From CAYNYI01 sp964401455 (GTDB lineage: Bacteria > Fibrobacterota > OXYB2-FULL-49-7 > CAYNYI01), in NCBI GenBank assembly GCA_964401455.1, contig CAYNYI010000065.1:1-18435 (forward strand): 18,435 nucleotides of DNA, read 5' to 3'. Below are positions 7,371-16,226 of this stretch, in pieces; the stretch's first letter is position 1, and each line of letters starts with the position of its first letter. A program made the position numbers and the translations under genes. The notes below the pieces were generated by a model. That model was not told where the DNA came from, did not search any database, and saw nothing but the letters and a program-made list of their open reading frames with translations.

Positions 7371-8061
7371 TCCTTCTCTCCGCGGTTCTCAGGTTAAACA
7401 TTACCGCAAATTCACCGCGGATTTTACCTTTAGAGAGCCCTTCATGCAAATCGCTTATAAAGCCCCTCAGAAATTCCTCATGAAGCTTGGTTATCTCTCT
7501 TGCGACAACTATATTTATGTTTCCTAATACTTCCCGCATGGCCGCAAGCGTCTTTAATATTCTGTGCGGAGACTCATAAAAAATCACAGTACGTTTTTCT
7601 CCCTGCAGACTTTCAAGCCAGGTTTTCCTTTTTCCGCTTTTAACCGGAGCAAAATTTTCAAAAACAAATCTGTCGGCGGGAAGCCCCGAAGCAACCAAAG
7701 CGGCGAGAAACGCGGACGCGCCGGGAACCGGAATCACTTCTCCCCCCTCGTCAAGAAATGCCCGGACAATTCTGTAGGCGGGGTCGGCTATCCCCGGAGT
7801 ACCCGCGTCACTGACTAATGCCGCGGAAGAAATTTCATTGTTTTTCAGTTTGTCTATTATCTGCAGACTTCGCGAATCTTTATTATGATCATGATAACTT
7901 ATTGTCTTCCCTGCTTTAATATTATGCATAGAAAGAAGCTTTCTCGTGTGCCTCGTATCCTCGGCGGCTATGAGATCGGCCTCTGAAAGAATCCTCAAAG
8001 CCCGCAAAGAAATATCTTCGGAATTGCCTATAGGAGTACTGACGATATAAAGAGGCCCCAT
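7363..8061 (-). CDS. rsmI: 16S rRNA (cytidine(1402)-2'-O)-methyltransferase
   Basis: RsmI uses SAM to 2'-O-methylate C1402 in the 16S rRNA decoding centre. The 232-residue protein has the tetrapyrrole-methylase-type fold. The N-terminal motif is YIVSTPIGNSEDISLRAL, followed by AAEDTRHTRKLL, SYHDHN, LVSDAGTPGIADP (residues 82-94), the PVPGASAFLAAL loop (111-122), FYESPHRI and AREITKLHEE. It is shorter than many relatives (often about 270-290 residues), apparently because the small C-terminal extension is missing. All catalytic-domain motifs are present. The ATG overlaps by one base the TGA of the C25 peptidase gene. The 3' end overlaps lnt by eight bases, which points to co-transcription. Confidence 0.96.
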   Translation of the reverse strand: MGPLYIVSTPIGNSEDISLRALRILSEADLIAAEDTRHTRKLLSMHNIKAGKTISYHDHNKDSRSLQIIDKLKNNEISSAALVSDAGTPGIADPAYRIVRAFLDEGGEVIPVPGASAFLAALVASGLPADRFVFENFAPVKSGKRKTWLESLQGEKRTVIFYESPHRILKTLAAMREVLGNINIVVAREITKLHEEFLRGFISDLHEGLSKGKIRGEFAVMFNLRTAERRND

Positions 8062-11000
8062 CAGCGCCTTACCCTGAATATTTTTATGGTTTTTTCGATT
8101 GTATCAGAACCGCTGTCAGCCTGTAATTTCAGGTAGTACAGTCCGGATGCGACCTGTTCCCCGTTGGAGGCTTTTCCGTCCCAGACTACTTCATTATAAC
8201 CGATGCGTCCCTTATTTTTGAAAGAAACAACCTTCCTTCCGGCCATAGAATAAATATCAATTTTTACAGTCTTCGCGTAGTCAGTCAGGCTGTATGCGAT
8301 TATGCCCCTGGTATTGAAAGGATTCGGATGAAAAGCCGCGAATTCCAGTCCGAATTTTTCCCCCATGCGATACAGATAAAGGGATGTGTCCCGGTTTCCG
8401 TTTATATCAGTGAGAAACAGTCTCAGAGAATCGAGTATTCCGGTTTTTCCGGGATAATAGGAAGCTGTGGCCTTATTTCTGCTTTGCCCGTTGAACGAAA
8501 CAGAGTAATCATCTCCGGATACTTCCGATGAATTTACAGAAATTCTTACCGAATCAAGCAGAAGTCCTGAATTATCATACATAAAAATATCTATCGGGGA
8601 GCCCGGCGGAATATAGTCGCTTGTTAATTTTGTACCGGCCGAATACGCCTCCGCCGAAGGAGGCTCAGAGTCTGAATTTATACCTGGCGCAAATACAGAA
8701 AAATGCCCTGCCTGAAGAGAAACCGTTCCGGATGAGGAATCCGCCTCTCCTCCCTGCCACAACCATTGGCCCGATGACGTGTCATAAAAGAAAACACCGG
8801 CTTTTTTACCGGATCTTAAAACAGATTTCAGGGAGTCCGTATCCGCTTTGAAAAGTACCAAAGCCTTGAAGCCGTCTTCAGACCCGGCGGCCGAAACATC
8901 AAAATCCCAGGCTTTTTTCTGAAAACCTTCATAAAGGCTGTCTTGACCTTCCGAAAAATTTCCGGGAAAAGACTCTTTTGCTATAAGCGAGAAAATCGAA
9001 CTGTCAGACGCTGATAACGGCGAGACCGCGGCACCTGAATCCAGCGACCACAATGTATCCCCGGAAGCGAGGTATTCTCTGTTTATTTCAAGCCTTGTAA
9101 GAGTATCGAAAGCATTATTGTCCTCACGGGTCTCTTTTACCGTGGAATCAGGATCTATAACCGCTGTTATCATAAAAACTCCACGGCTCAGGCTGTCGGG
9201 CCAGGGCATATCGACATTGAATACCCGGTTCGGAGAAACCGTATCGCCGGAAGAAGATGCTGCCGAATAAACAATCGTATCTGTGCCTCCTCTGTAAAGT
9301 TTTACAGACGGACGAATTCCCGCACCCGTACCGCGGTTCTGGAGATTCAGCCTCAAAACGGCAGAGCCTGAAGAATCACTTATAACCGAGAAATAATCGT
9401 CCGCTGTAAAAAGATAATCCGGCAGCGGCAGGACTTTTGTTCTGAAAATACCGGACTCCCATAAAAGCCCCGGATCAGAAGCATCGCTGCCCCGTACCGA
9501 GACATAAAGATCGGTATTCCTTCCGAAATCCCCGGGGTCGAGGTAAACTGCCTCTGATTTAAAAACGCTGTCCCGCGGGCTGTATGTAAGATCGGAATAA
9601 TAACCGGGTACCTCGGTTACGGCATTGGCGGTTATAATGGTGTCGCTCGGCAGAAAAAACACCCGGCTCTGCAGTATGCTGTCGCTGTACCCCGGGCGCA
9701 CGCTTATAACAGCTCGTACCGAGTCGCCGGGATATACAAGAGAAGGGGTAATTTCCAGATTTGTAACGGGAGATGAGAGTATCCCTTTTTTAAAAAGCTC
9801 GACAGAATAATATTCACCGGATTCCGCGCCCGCGTATATGCGGATAAAGCCCTGCTGTATTGTATCGGGGCCTGTCGGCAGCGAATCCGCGGCGTAGCCG
9901 GCGGAGTTTAAATTTCCCGATACAAATGAGATTCTGGAATCACCGTCATAGAGAGAAGCCTGATAAGAGGCTCCCGGAGCCGATGAGTCGCTTATGGTAA
10001 ATCCGGCATATTCATCGGATGTCGAAAGAGAAGTCTTTTCTATTTCGGTATTCAGTTTTGAAGGCGGAGTCATGATAACGGCCGGATCACCGAGAAGGTT
10101 GTAAGTATAGAGAAGCCGGTTCATTGCGGGGTCATCTTCCAGATGAAGAGCGGCCTTCACTGATAGTACAAGACCTCCCGTCGACAAAGTATCGGTCCGC
10201 GGCATAAGGCTTATCATCGTGCTGTAAATTTTCGCATCCAGTTCGATTTCAGATTCTCCCGCTGCCCCCCAAAAACCTATACAGCCGTCATTTCTCTTTT
10301 TCAGAAATGCCTCGCCGAGGCTACTGTAATTCGCGGAATAAACGGGAGACCATTCAAAAGCACCTGTAAAACATGTAAAGCTTCCTACAAAAGGCATTTT
10401 TCCGCCGCTTTCAATATTCTCAACAAGGTCGGCATTCAATATTATGAGTCCGTTTTCATCCATCCATCCGAAACCTCCGCCGTGTCCGTAATAGAAGCAA
10501 TAGCGCTGTCCGACGTTCAAATAATCACGCACCTTCTCATCGGTAAATGAGCTGTAGTAATATCTGCTTTCATCATAAGAATCGACACGGTCAATAGTAT
10601 TACCGGGGCGAAGCATATCCTGAATCACATCAGTAAAATTCATAAAAGCATTTGTGCGTTCATTAAATGTAAGCGAATTCTCGGCTCCGCTTGTCAGAAG
10701 AATGTTCTTTTTCCAGGGGCCCGGCGGGGCGCTTTTACCGTTATAAATAATATTGTCCACCATGGCCGAAAGTTCGCTGCCGTTATCCGCCGGAAGTCTT
10801 CCGACCATCATGTCCGGAACAGGGTCGTTCCCGGAGACGGTCACGAACCATGAATCATCGGCAACCAGGCCGAAGTTCTGAGAGTATGAAAGGAATGTAG
10901 GTACAAAAGCGGAGGTGTTATTTCTTATATCATACTCATTAACCGCCCCGCCGGCTATAAGAAGATATTCGGGCGGGAGACCGTCGCTTCCTTTCCAGTT

Positions 11001-12752
11001 ATTATACGCGTAAGAAATGAATTCCCTGACGGCGAAAGGGCTGTATATTCCCGAGTTAAATGTATCGAATATCTGGCTCACGGAAACTTCGCGCACTTTA
11101 AGACCGCGGGATTTTCTGAAATTTTTCAGCTTTTCCACCCGGCTTCCTCCATAGAACCGGTCGGCGCTGATTATTATATAATCGGCTTCTTCGTTTGCGG
11201 TTATTTTATTCCTGTCGGTCATAAGGCTGAAAGAGGAAGGAGCCTTTATACCCGATGAATTATGAACAAGAAATTCCGTATTACTGTATATGCTGTCCTG
11301 AAATATCAAAGAAGAGTCCTCGGCTATATACCCCTCAAGTTTTCTGGCGCCTTCAAGGTCCCAGACATATGAATTTCCGGTTATCTTTGTTACCCGGAAC
11401 TCGGTAAGGAAAGAAGTATCTGAAGGGCAGGCATTAAAGTAAAGCTCATTATTGTAACATTCAAGCCCTTTTTCATAGATCACCTCGACCCAGTTAAGAA
11501 GCTCAAGTTCTTCGGAAGATGAAGAAACTATGGAAAGCGGGTTTTTGCCGCCTGTTAATTCGAGATCGTTTACAGCATATGGTTTTGACCTGAATACAAA
11601 ATCATCGAAACCGTTCCACGAGGCACAATTGCCCGAGGAATCCATCAGATCATTCCCGTTTACCGAGAAACATATCTCATGATTATTACAGGAAGGACAG
11701 GATTCATCAATACTGGCGCCCCGCATGGAAATTCTGAAAATAACATTCGCGGCATCGGCGGCATACGGAGACGGGATTGTCAGGTCGATCTCATGAGATC
11801 GCCTGCTCAGTGTTTCCCAGAACCACTCGTCTCTGATAAGATAGCAGGCACCGTTCCTGTCGGGGACGTCTATTCCCGCTTTAGCTGTTCTCCAGACAAT
11901 GTCGTTTTCCAGATGCAGAGTGTCTTTACAACTCGTTGCTATTTTGACCCGACCGGAGGAGGAAATATCAAAAGGATCAGCTTTTCTGCCCGCGAAAGTC
12001 CTGACATAGCGTTTACCGAATCTGCCCCCCCACTTAAGTATATAACAGTTTGTGTGGGTATATTGATTGTAGTATGAACTGTCTCCGGGAAGGATGTCAC
12101 CGTGAAAGAGAAAATAATCTCCGGACCTGAACGAATCCGTCTCTGAGGAGGAAACATAAAGCGGTAGTTCAACACCGTCTTTATTAAACAGTCTGAATGT
12201 TCTCGGGTCGGCTGCCGAAACAAAGGAACTGATATCTGAATAGCGAACCCGGAACATTCCGCGTCCTTTAAAAAATATTTTTAGACCGGGAGCCGAAACC
12301 GGACTGAATGAATATGGCTTCGACAGACTTTTATGAGAAACGGCTTTTTTAGCGAAAACAGCGGCGCCCGCCGGATTAATAAATATCCCCGCGGACCGGT
12401 AACTGCCCGCGTCAGGCAAATTAAGAGCGAAGGGCCTTGTAAATTCCACTTTTATATTTCTTGCTGTACCGGGAGGCATAAGTGAGTCATCAGCGGAATT
12501 ATAAGCAAGGACACAATAGTCGGTCCTTCGAATAACAGAATAACCTTCTATCCGCGCAAAGCCTCCGCCGCCTGAAACAGAAGCACGGGACCCGGGAGGA
12601 AGGGCGACCAGACATCTTTCGGTACCTGCGCCGGAGTTATCGGTATACAGCATAATACCCGAAGACTCTTCGGAAATGAGTTCAAATCCGGGGAGATCGG
12701 CAAACAGGATAAAACAGCATATAATTGCCGCTGCTAAAGGAGACTTAGTCAT
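8061..12752 (-). CDS. Secreted gingipain-like C25 cysteine peptidase with CARDB and C-terminal FlgD-Ig/type A sorting domain
   Basis: A 1563-residue exported protein. A signal peptide (about 1-24, hydrophobic AAAIICCFILFADL) is followed by an N-terminal region (about 150-430) of the kind found before C25 domains in PorU and gingipain relatives, with GRGMFRVRYSDI. The C25 peptidase domain (about 521-895) carries the catalytic pair His757 in YYGHGGGFGW and Cys794 in SFTCFTGAFE, then YTYNLLGDPAVIM. A CARDB-like domain (about 1111-1222) has DPDSTVKETREDNNA. The C-terminus (1470-1563) matches the FlgD-Ig/T9SS type A tail: HPNPFNTRG, VKIDIYSMAGRKVV, VVWDGKASNGEQVASGLYY. It is probably secreted to the surface, perhaps by a type IX system; no T9SS machinery is visible here. 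PorU itself normally lacks such a tail, so a processed surface protease is more likely than the sortase. The ATG has GGAG (12761-12764) eight bases upstream. The preceding lipoprotein gene ends 16 bp before it. Confidence 0.9.
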   Translation of the reverse strand: MTKSPLAAAIICCFILFADLPGFELISEESSGIMLYTDNSGAGTERCLVALPPGSRASVSGGGGFARIEGYSVIRRTDYCVLAYNSADDSLMPPGTARNIKVEFTRPFALNLPDAGSYRSAGIFINPAGAAVFAKKAVSHKSLSKPYSFSPVSAPGLKIFFKGRGMFRVRYSDISSFVSAADPRTFRLFNKDGVELPLYVSSSETDSFRSGDYFLFHGDILPGDSSYYNQYTHTNCYILKWGGRFGKRYVRTFAGRKADPFDISSSGRVKIATSCKDTLHLENDIVWRTAKAGIDVPDRNGACYLIRDEWFWETLSRRSHEIDLTIPSPYAADAANVIFRISMRGASIDESCPSCNNHEICFSVNGNDLMDSSGNCASWNGFDDFVFRSKPYAVNDLELTGGKNPLSIVSSSSEELELLNWVEVIYEKGLECYNNELYFNACPSDTSFLTEFRVTKITGNSYVWDLEGARKLEGYIAEDSSLIFQDSIYSNTEFLVHNSSGIKAPSSFSLMTDRNKITANEEADYIIISADRFYGGSRVEKLKNFRKSRGLKVREVSVSQIFDTFNSGIYSPFAVREFISYAYNNWKGSDGLPPEYLLIAGGAVNEYDIRNNTSAFVPTFLSYSQNFGLVADDSWFVTVSGNDPVPDMMVGRLPADNGSELSAMVDNIIYNGKSAPPGPWKKNILLTSGAENSLTFNERTNAFMNFTDVIQDMLRPGNTIDRVDSYDESRYYYSSFTDEKVRDYLNVGQRYCFYYGHGGGFGWMDENGLIILNADLVENIESGGKMPFVGSFTCFTGAFEWSPVYSANYSSLGEAFLKKRNDGCIGFWGAAGESEIELDAKIYSTMISLMPRTDTLSTGGLVLSVKAALHLEDDPAMNRLLYTYNLLGDPAVIMTPPSKLNTEIEKTSLSTSDEYAGFTISDSSAPGASYQASLYDGDSRISFVSGNLNSAGYAADSLPTGPDTIQQGFIRIYAGAESGEYYSVELFKKGILSSPVTNLEITPSLVYPGDSVRAVISVRPGYSDSILQSRVFFLPSDTIITANAVTEVPGYYSDLTYSPRDSVFKSEAVYLDPGDFGRNTDLYVSVRGSDASDPGLLWESGIFRTKVLPLPDYLFTADDYFSVISDSSGSAVLRLNLQNRGTGAGIRPSVKLYRGGTDTIVYSAASSSGDTVSPNRVFNVDMPWPDSLSRGVFMITAVIDPDSTVKETREDNNAFDTLTRLEINREYLASGDTLWSLDSGAAVSPLSASDSSIFSLIAKESFPGNFSEGQDSLYEGFQKKAWDFDVSAAGSEDGFKALVLFKADTDSLKSVLRSGKKAGVFFYDTSSGQWLWQGGEADSSSGTVSLQAGHFSVFAPGINSDSEPPSAEAYSAGTKLTSDYIPPGSPIDIFMYDNSGLLLDSVRISVNSSEVSGDDYSVSFNGQSRNKATASYYPGKTGILDSLRLFLTDINGNRDTSLYLYRMGEKFGLEFAAFHPNPFNTRGIIAYSLTDYAKTVKIDIYSMAGRKVVSFKNKGRIGYNEVVWDGKASNGEQVASGLYYLKLQADSGSDTIEKTIKIFRVRR

Positions 12753-12768
12753 GAATCCGACTCCATCA

Positions 12769-13458
12769 TCATGGATTCCCGGTCTGGCATGGAATTAAAG
12801 CGGCAGCAATTGACCTGCAGCCGCTGTTTGAGCCTTCAGCGCTGATCCAGAGAGTCAATTCATTTTTCTCTGCGTCTATACCTTCCGGTATGTCTGTACT
12901 CATAGAAAACTCCCTGCTTTCACCCGGAAAATACACCCGGGAAAAGTCTTCCCAGTAAACGGTATCATTACGGCTTATTCCCGTGCGGAATGTCGTGGCC
13001 TCAGATCCAGCGAAGCTCCAGGAAAAAGAAAGCGGATTACAGTAAATATCCGGGTCCAGGCCCGGCTTTTCGCATATAACTATCGCTGAGGATTTGGACA
13101 AATCGGATTCTTGCCCTTCATGAACAGACTTAAGACTGTAGCTTACTGTATCTATACCTTTTAACGGCCATATTGAGGCGTCATCATCCATAAAAGAAGA
13201 AGCCCCTCCGGAAACTCCGGAATAAGCGACTTGACCGTTGCGGTAAATTGTGACAGTATATGAAGACACATCGGAGGACACGGATTCGGACCAGCTTAAC
13301 CTTATTCCCGGAGCGGGTTTTTCGGAATAATCAATACGGAGTGAGTCGATCCTGAGTACAGGAGGTATTTCTTTTTCCCCGCTTACAGGTGGAAGCTGCT
13401 CAAAGCAGGATAATAAAGAAAAAATAACTGTGAAGGTGAAAAGTATTTTACCGCTCAT
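12769..13458 (-). CDS. Predicted lipoprotein with a fibronectin type III-like domain
   Basis: A 229-residue protein whose N-terminus is a lipoprotein signal peptide: KILFTFTVIFSLLSC, with the lipobox LLSC giving Cys18 as the modified residue. Residues about 34-130 look like a fibronectin III fold (IRLSWSESVSSDVSSYTVTIYRNG, then YSLKSVHEGQESDLS). The rest is beta-rich with no motif I recognise (WSFAGSEATTFRTGISRND). It should be anchored in a membrane by Lnt-dependent acylation. The ATG starts directly after the ruvX stop and has AAGGG seven bases upstream. It sits just before the C25 peptidase, so it may be a partner or accessory of that exported protein. No specific function can be assigned. 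Confidence 0.82.
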   Translation of the reverse strand: MSGKILFTFTVIFSLLSCFEQLPPVSGEKEIPPVLRIDSLRIDYSEKPAPGIRLSWSESVSSDVSSYTVTIYRNGQVAYSGVSGGASSFMDDDASIWPLKGIDTVSYSLKSVHEGQESDLSKSSAIVICEKPGLDPDIYCNPLSFSWSFAGSEATTFRTGISRNDTVYWEDFSRVYFPGESREFSMSTDIPEGIDAEKNELTLWISAEGSNSGCRSIAAALIPCQTGNP

Positions 13459-13887
13459 TTAAAGGCCCTTTTCACGATTCAGATAACTCTCAAGAATAAT
13501 GCATGCGGCAAGAGAATCAATGCCTTTATTCAGACTCCTCTTTTTTCCCGCTTTGCCGCGCATAATGTCTTCCGCGTCTTCAGAGCTGAAGGACTCATCG
13601 TGTTTAATTATCTCCGCTGTGCCGGACATTCCGGAAAGTTTAACGATGAATTCATCAATACGTGTACAGATTGTTCCTTTTTCGCCTTTTGAACGGATGG
13701 GATAACCCACGATAATCCCTGCCGGTCTATATTCATAAATGAGATCTTCAAGTTTCCTGTCAAGGTACGGGTCATCGGCCTTCAGAATTTCAAGCGGACG
13801 CGGAATTATCTGAAGTTCATCGGTTACCGCGGTGCCTATCCTTTTGAGACCGTAATCAAAAGCCAGCAGCCTTCCTTTTCCCGGCAC
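13459..13887 (-). CDS. ruvX: RuvX/YqgF family RNase H-like nuclease (putative pre-16S rRNA nuclease)
   Basis: A 142-residue protein of the YqgF family, linked to 16S rRNA 5'-end maturation and earlier proposed as a Holliday junction resolvase. The RNase H-like acidic residues are in place: Asp11 in LLAFDYGLKRIGTAV, Glu98 in KHDESFSSEDAE, and Asp124 in GIDSLAACIILESYL. VGYPI (60-64) is the usual VGLP-type motif. Where most relatives read DERxT, this one reads DESFS, a mild variant. The start is GTG at 13885-13887, immediately after the TAA of the SH3 gene. The lipoprotein gene begins on the base after its stop, so the three genes form one unit. Confidence 0.93.
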   Translation of the reverse strand: MPGKGRLLAFDYGLKRIGTAVTDELQIIPRPLEILKADDPYLDRKLEDLIYEYRPAGIIVGYPIRSKGEKGTICTRIDEFIVKLSGMSGTAEIIKHDESFSSEDAEDIMRGKAGKKRSLNKGIDSLAACIILESYLNREKGL

Positions 13888-14280
13888 TTACTCTTTTCTG
13901 GACCTTATCAGAAGAAAAGCGGTAAGAGCGGCGGTAACGGCTAAAAGAACCGCAAGACCTATCTTCCATCCGCCTGTTTTCGGTTGACCGATTACGAGAT
14001 CAACCTTGGCTTTGTTGACCCATCCGTATTCATACGGAGCCTTGTCGTTCTTAATCTGGACCCAGTTTTCCCCGACTCTGACTACCGGAAAAGCGTCGTT
14101 TTTAGTGATAAACCTGGCCCATGTTTTTGACTCCGGACGCCTTTTAAGCCTCGGCGCTATCATTTCATCAACATTGACAACAGCCATCTCCCCCTTTTTT
14201 GCCGATCTTCCGACTTCCTCGGCTCCGGAAAAGGAAAATAACGCTACGATGAATAAGGAAATTACTGCAAATCTTCTCAA
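13888..14280 (-). CDS. Membrane-anchored periplasmic SH3-like protein
   Basis: A 130-residue protein when started at TTG (14278-14280). The longest ORF begins at an ATG ending at 14304, eight codons upstream, but an excellent SD (AAAGGAGG, 14286-14293) lies inside that extension, five bases before the TTG. The TTG start gives MRRFAVISLFIVALFSFSGAEE, a standard signal peptide with a basic start, whereas the longer form has an acidic N-terminus. Residues about 30-98 look like a bacterial SH3 domain (VVRVGENWVQIK, then YEYGWVNKAKVDL). Residues about 105-125 are a membrane helix followed by RSRKE, so the SH3 part should face the periplasm. A role in binding peptidoglycan or envelope protein is possible, but nothing specific is shown. 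It lies between lpxK and ruvX. Confidence 0.8.
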   Translation of the reverse strand: MRRFAVISLFIVALFSFSGAEEVGRSAKKGEMAVVNVDEMIAPRLKRRPESKTWARFITKNDAFPVVRVGENWVQIKNDKAPYEYGWVNKAKVDLVIGQPKTGGWKIGLAVLLAVTAALTAFLLIRSRKE

Positions 14281-14285
14281 ACTGT

Positions 14286-14293
14286 CCTCCTTT
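14286..14293 (-). promoter_or_regulatory. Shine-Dalgarno that sets the TTG start of the SH3 gene
   Basis: AAAGGAGG on the minus strand is five bases upstream of TTG (14278-14280). It lies within the region that a longer ATG start would translate, and it decides in favour of the shorter protein. Confidence 0.75.
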
Positions 14294-14349
14294 GAAGTGC
14301 TCATTTATCAGCAGTCAATAAAATAGCATTTTTATGCCGCTTCATACAA

Positions 14350-15339
14350 CTATTTAGAGTGATTAAGGGCCTCGAGCACGGTGTTTCTGAATTCAGATGA
14401 ATTCTGAATTTTGAACCGGATCTTAAGTACATAAATATTTTTTGATCCACTCAATTTTTCGGGAATTTTGACAGCGTCTTTCTGTGTCATCACAACCGGA
14501 CCTTCAGACAGCATGTCATTAAGTTTTTTTAGAACTCCGCCTTCTAAAAAACTATGATCTCTCAGGAAAAGTTTATTCTTAATCTTTATTCCCTGACCGC
14601 GAACAGAAGATTCAAAGGAATCCGGAGAAGCAACAGCGCTGAATATGGATGCGGATTCCGGAGCTTTTTTCTCTATGCCGTCTATTCCGAAAAACCCTGC
14701 CGTTTCATGAGAGGCGAAAAATACCCGGGCTTCCGGAGAAGTTTTTTTTACCATTTCCACACGGGAAGAATCAGGCAACCCGGTATGTCTTGTAAAGATA
14801 ACAAGGTCGGCTCTTTTTATTCCGTCAAAAGGCTCCCGAAGACGCCCCGAAGGCAGGAGTCCTCCCGCGGACGGTTTTTTTGAATCAAGTAGAAGTATAT
14901 TCAGGTCGCGGTGTATTTTCCTGTGTTGAAAACCGTCATCAAGAATAACGGCATCCGGACGGATGCCTTTTTCTTTAAGCAGAGCGCAGGCCTCCATCCT
15001 TGAAGCGGAAACGCACAGCGGACATCCGAGTTCACGCTGAATAAGAACAGGCTCATCGCCCGCTTGGCAAGGAGACGGTTTGTCCTCAGGTAAAAAAAGA
15101 AACGTCCCCCGGCTTTTCCTTCCGTATCCCCGTGAGACAACGGCGGGTAAAAGCCCCTCTTTTTTAAGCATTTTCCCGATCATAATAACGGCGGGAGTTT
15201 TCCCCGTTCCGCCCGCGGCCAGATTACCGACCGATATCACCGGAAATCCGCACTTTTTGACTTTTATTATTCCACGGTCATAGGCGAAGTTCCGCGCCAG
15301 GACTGCGGTTGAATAAATACGGGATAGAAGTTTCAGCAT
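14350..15339 (-). CDS. lpxK: Tetraacyldisaccharide 4'-kinase (lipid A)
   Basis: LpxK phosphorylates the 4' position of the tetraacyldisaccharide 1-phosphate, giving lipid IVA. It works at the cytoplasmic face of the inner membrane. The 329-residue length is normal. The N-terminal membrane-associated segment (1-25) is followed by the P-loop NLAAGGTGKTPAV (39-51), VVSRGYGRKSRG (67-78), AGDEPVLI (93-100), the signature VILDDGFQHRKIHRDLNI (131-148), and LPSGRLREP. The ATG overlaps the prmC stop by seven bases and GGGGA lies just upstream. A 69-bp gap follows before the TTG start of the SH3 gene; a small GCAT/ATGC hairpin there is too weak to call a terminator. Its presence indicates an LPS-bearing outer membrane. 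Confidence 0.97.
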   Translation of the reverse strand: MLKLLSRIYSTAVLARNFAYDRGIIKVKKCGFPVISVGNLAAGGTGKTPAVIMIGKMLKKEGLLPAVVSRGYGRKSRGTFLFLPEDKPSPCQAGDEPVLIQRELGCPLCVSASRMEACALLKEKGIRPDAVILDDGFQHRKIHRDLNILLLDSKKPSAGGLLPSGRLREPFDGIKRADLVIFTRHTGLPDSSRVEMVKKTSPEARVFFASHETAGFFGIDGIEKKAPESASIFSAVASPDSFESSVRGQGIKIKNKLFLRDHSFLEGGVLKKLNDMLSEGPVVMTQKDAVKIPEKLSGSKNIYVLKIRFKIQNSSEFRNTVLEALNHSK

Positions 15340-16226
15340 GATTTCCCCATCACAAAATGCCGCTCAATCCCTGAATAATCCTTTATGACCTCCAGAACGT
15401 CAAGCCCCGCTTTTGCCGCCTCTTTTTTAACCGCATCAGCCTGACCATACCCCGCCTCCATATATAACCTGCCCCCGTCAAAAAGACGTGACGAAACTTC
15501 TTTCAAGAAACGCGAAATGATTTCCATTCCGCCGAGGCCACCGTCAAGCGCAATGCGAGGTTCATGTTCCCGGACTTCAGGCTGAAGAATTTTCATTTCC
15601 TCATTAGAAACATAAGGGGGGTTTGCGGCAATGAGATCCCATTTTCTCCCTGAAGAAAAAGAATTGAACAAATCTGAATTATAAAGATGGACCCTGCGGC
15701 AAAGACCGTGAAGCTGCACGTTTTCAGAGGCCTTTAAAAGAGCTTCTTGAGACTTGTCCGAAAGAGTCCAGAAGGAGTCTTTGGCTTTCAAAGCGCATAC
15801 TATACCGACGGCACCGCTGCCGGTAAAAATATCAAGACAATGCGCGTATCTTCTGTCCTTTAAAAACGACATTACAGCATCAGCGAGGAGTTCCGTTTCC
15901 GGTCTCGGAATAAGTACCCCGGATGAAACGCGGATCCTGTATCCGTAAAAATCGGTTTCACCGGTTATATACTGCGCAGGTTGACCGTCCAGTCTCTTTT
16001 GTAAATACTTCTGAAATAAAAGAGCCTGCTCCTCACTCATATATTCGCCGGAGGCGAACCTTATTTCAGAATAGCTGAGTCCGGCAGCAGCGGACATCAA
16101 AAAAAGCGAATCCTCTCCTCCGGTTTCGGGAAATTTACGGTCAACAAGAATTTGGGCTTCTTTAACAGCGGAAGAAAAAGTTAATCCCCGGAAAGAGGGG
16201 ACAGAAACAGCGTCAGGCGCCTTCAT
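15333..16226 (-). CDS. prmC: Release factor glutamine N5-methyltransferase
   Basis: PrmC (HemK) uses SAM to methylate the glutamine of the GGQ motif in RF1 and RF2. The 297-residue protein has an N-terminal helical domain (about 1-85), then GQPAQYITGETDFYG (81-95) and IPRPETELL (106-114). The SAM-binding loop is CLDIFTGSGAVGI (130-142), and the catalytic NPPY is at residues 202-205. Length and motif order are normal. Its substrate RF1 is encoded directly upstream: the prmC ATG lies inside the last codons of prfA, a 14-base overlap, and the stop overlaps lpxK by seven. This is the common prfA-prmC arrangement and implies translational coupling. Confidence 0.97.
   Translation of the reverse strand: MKAPDAVSVPSFRGLTFSSAVKEAQILVDRKFPETGGEDSLFLMSAAAGLSYSEIRFASGEYMSEEQALLFQKYLQKRLDGQPAQYITGETDFYGYRIRVSSGVLIPRPETELLADAVMSFLKDRRYAHCLDIFTGSGAVGIVCALKAKDSFWTLSDKSQEALLKASENVQLHGLCRRVHLYNSDLFNSFSSGRKWDLIAANPPYVSNEEMKILQPEVREHEPRIALDGGLGGMEIISRFLKEVSSRLFDGGRLYMEAGYGQADAVKKEAAKAGLDVLEVIKDYSGIERHFVMGKSC

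Noticed and set aside
11679..12223. ORFs of 132 and 94 codons within the C25 gene
   Set aside because: They are shadow frames of the 1563-codon peptidase gene, whose frame is open and shows domains throughout.
14305..14349. Hairpin GCAT-AAAA-ATGC followed by TATTTTATT between lpxK and the SH3 gene
   Set aside because: The four-base stem is too weak for a terminator, and a TTGTAT/TATTTT promoter reading is equally weak.
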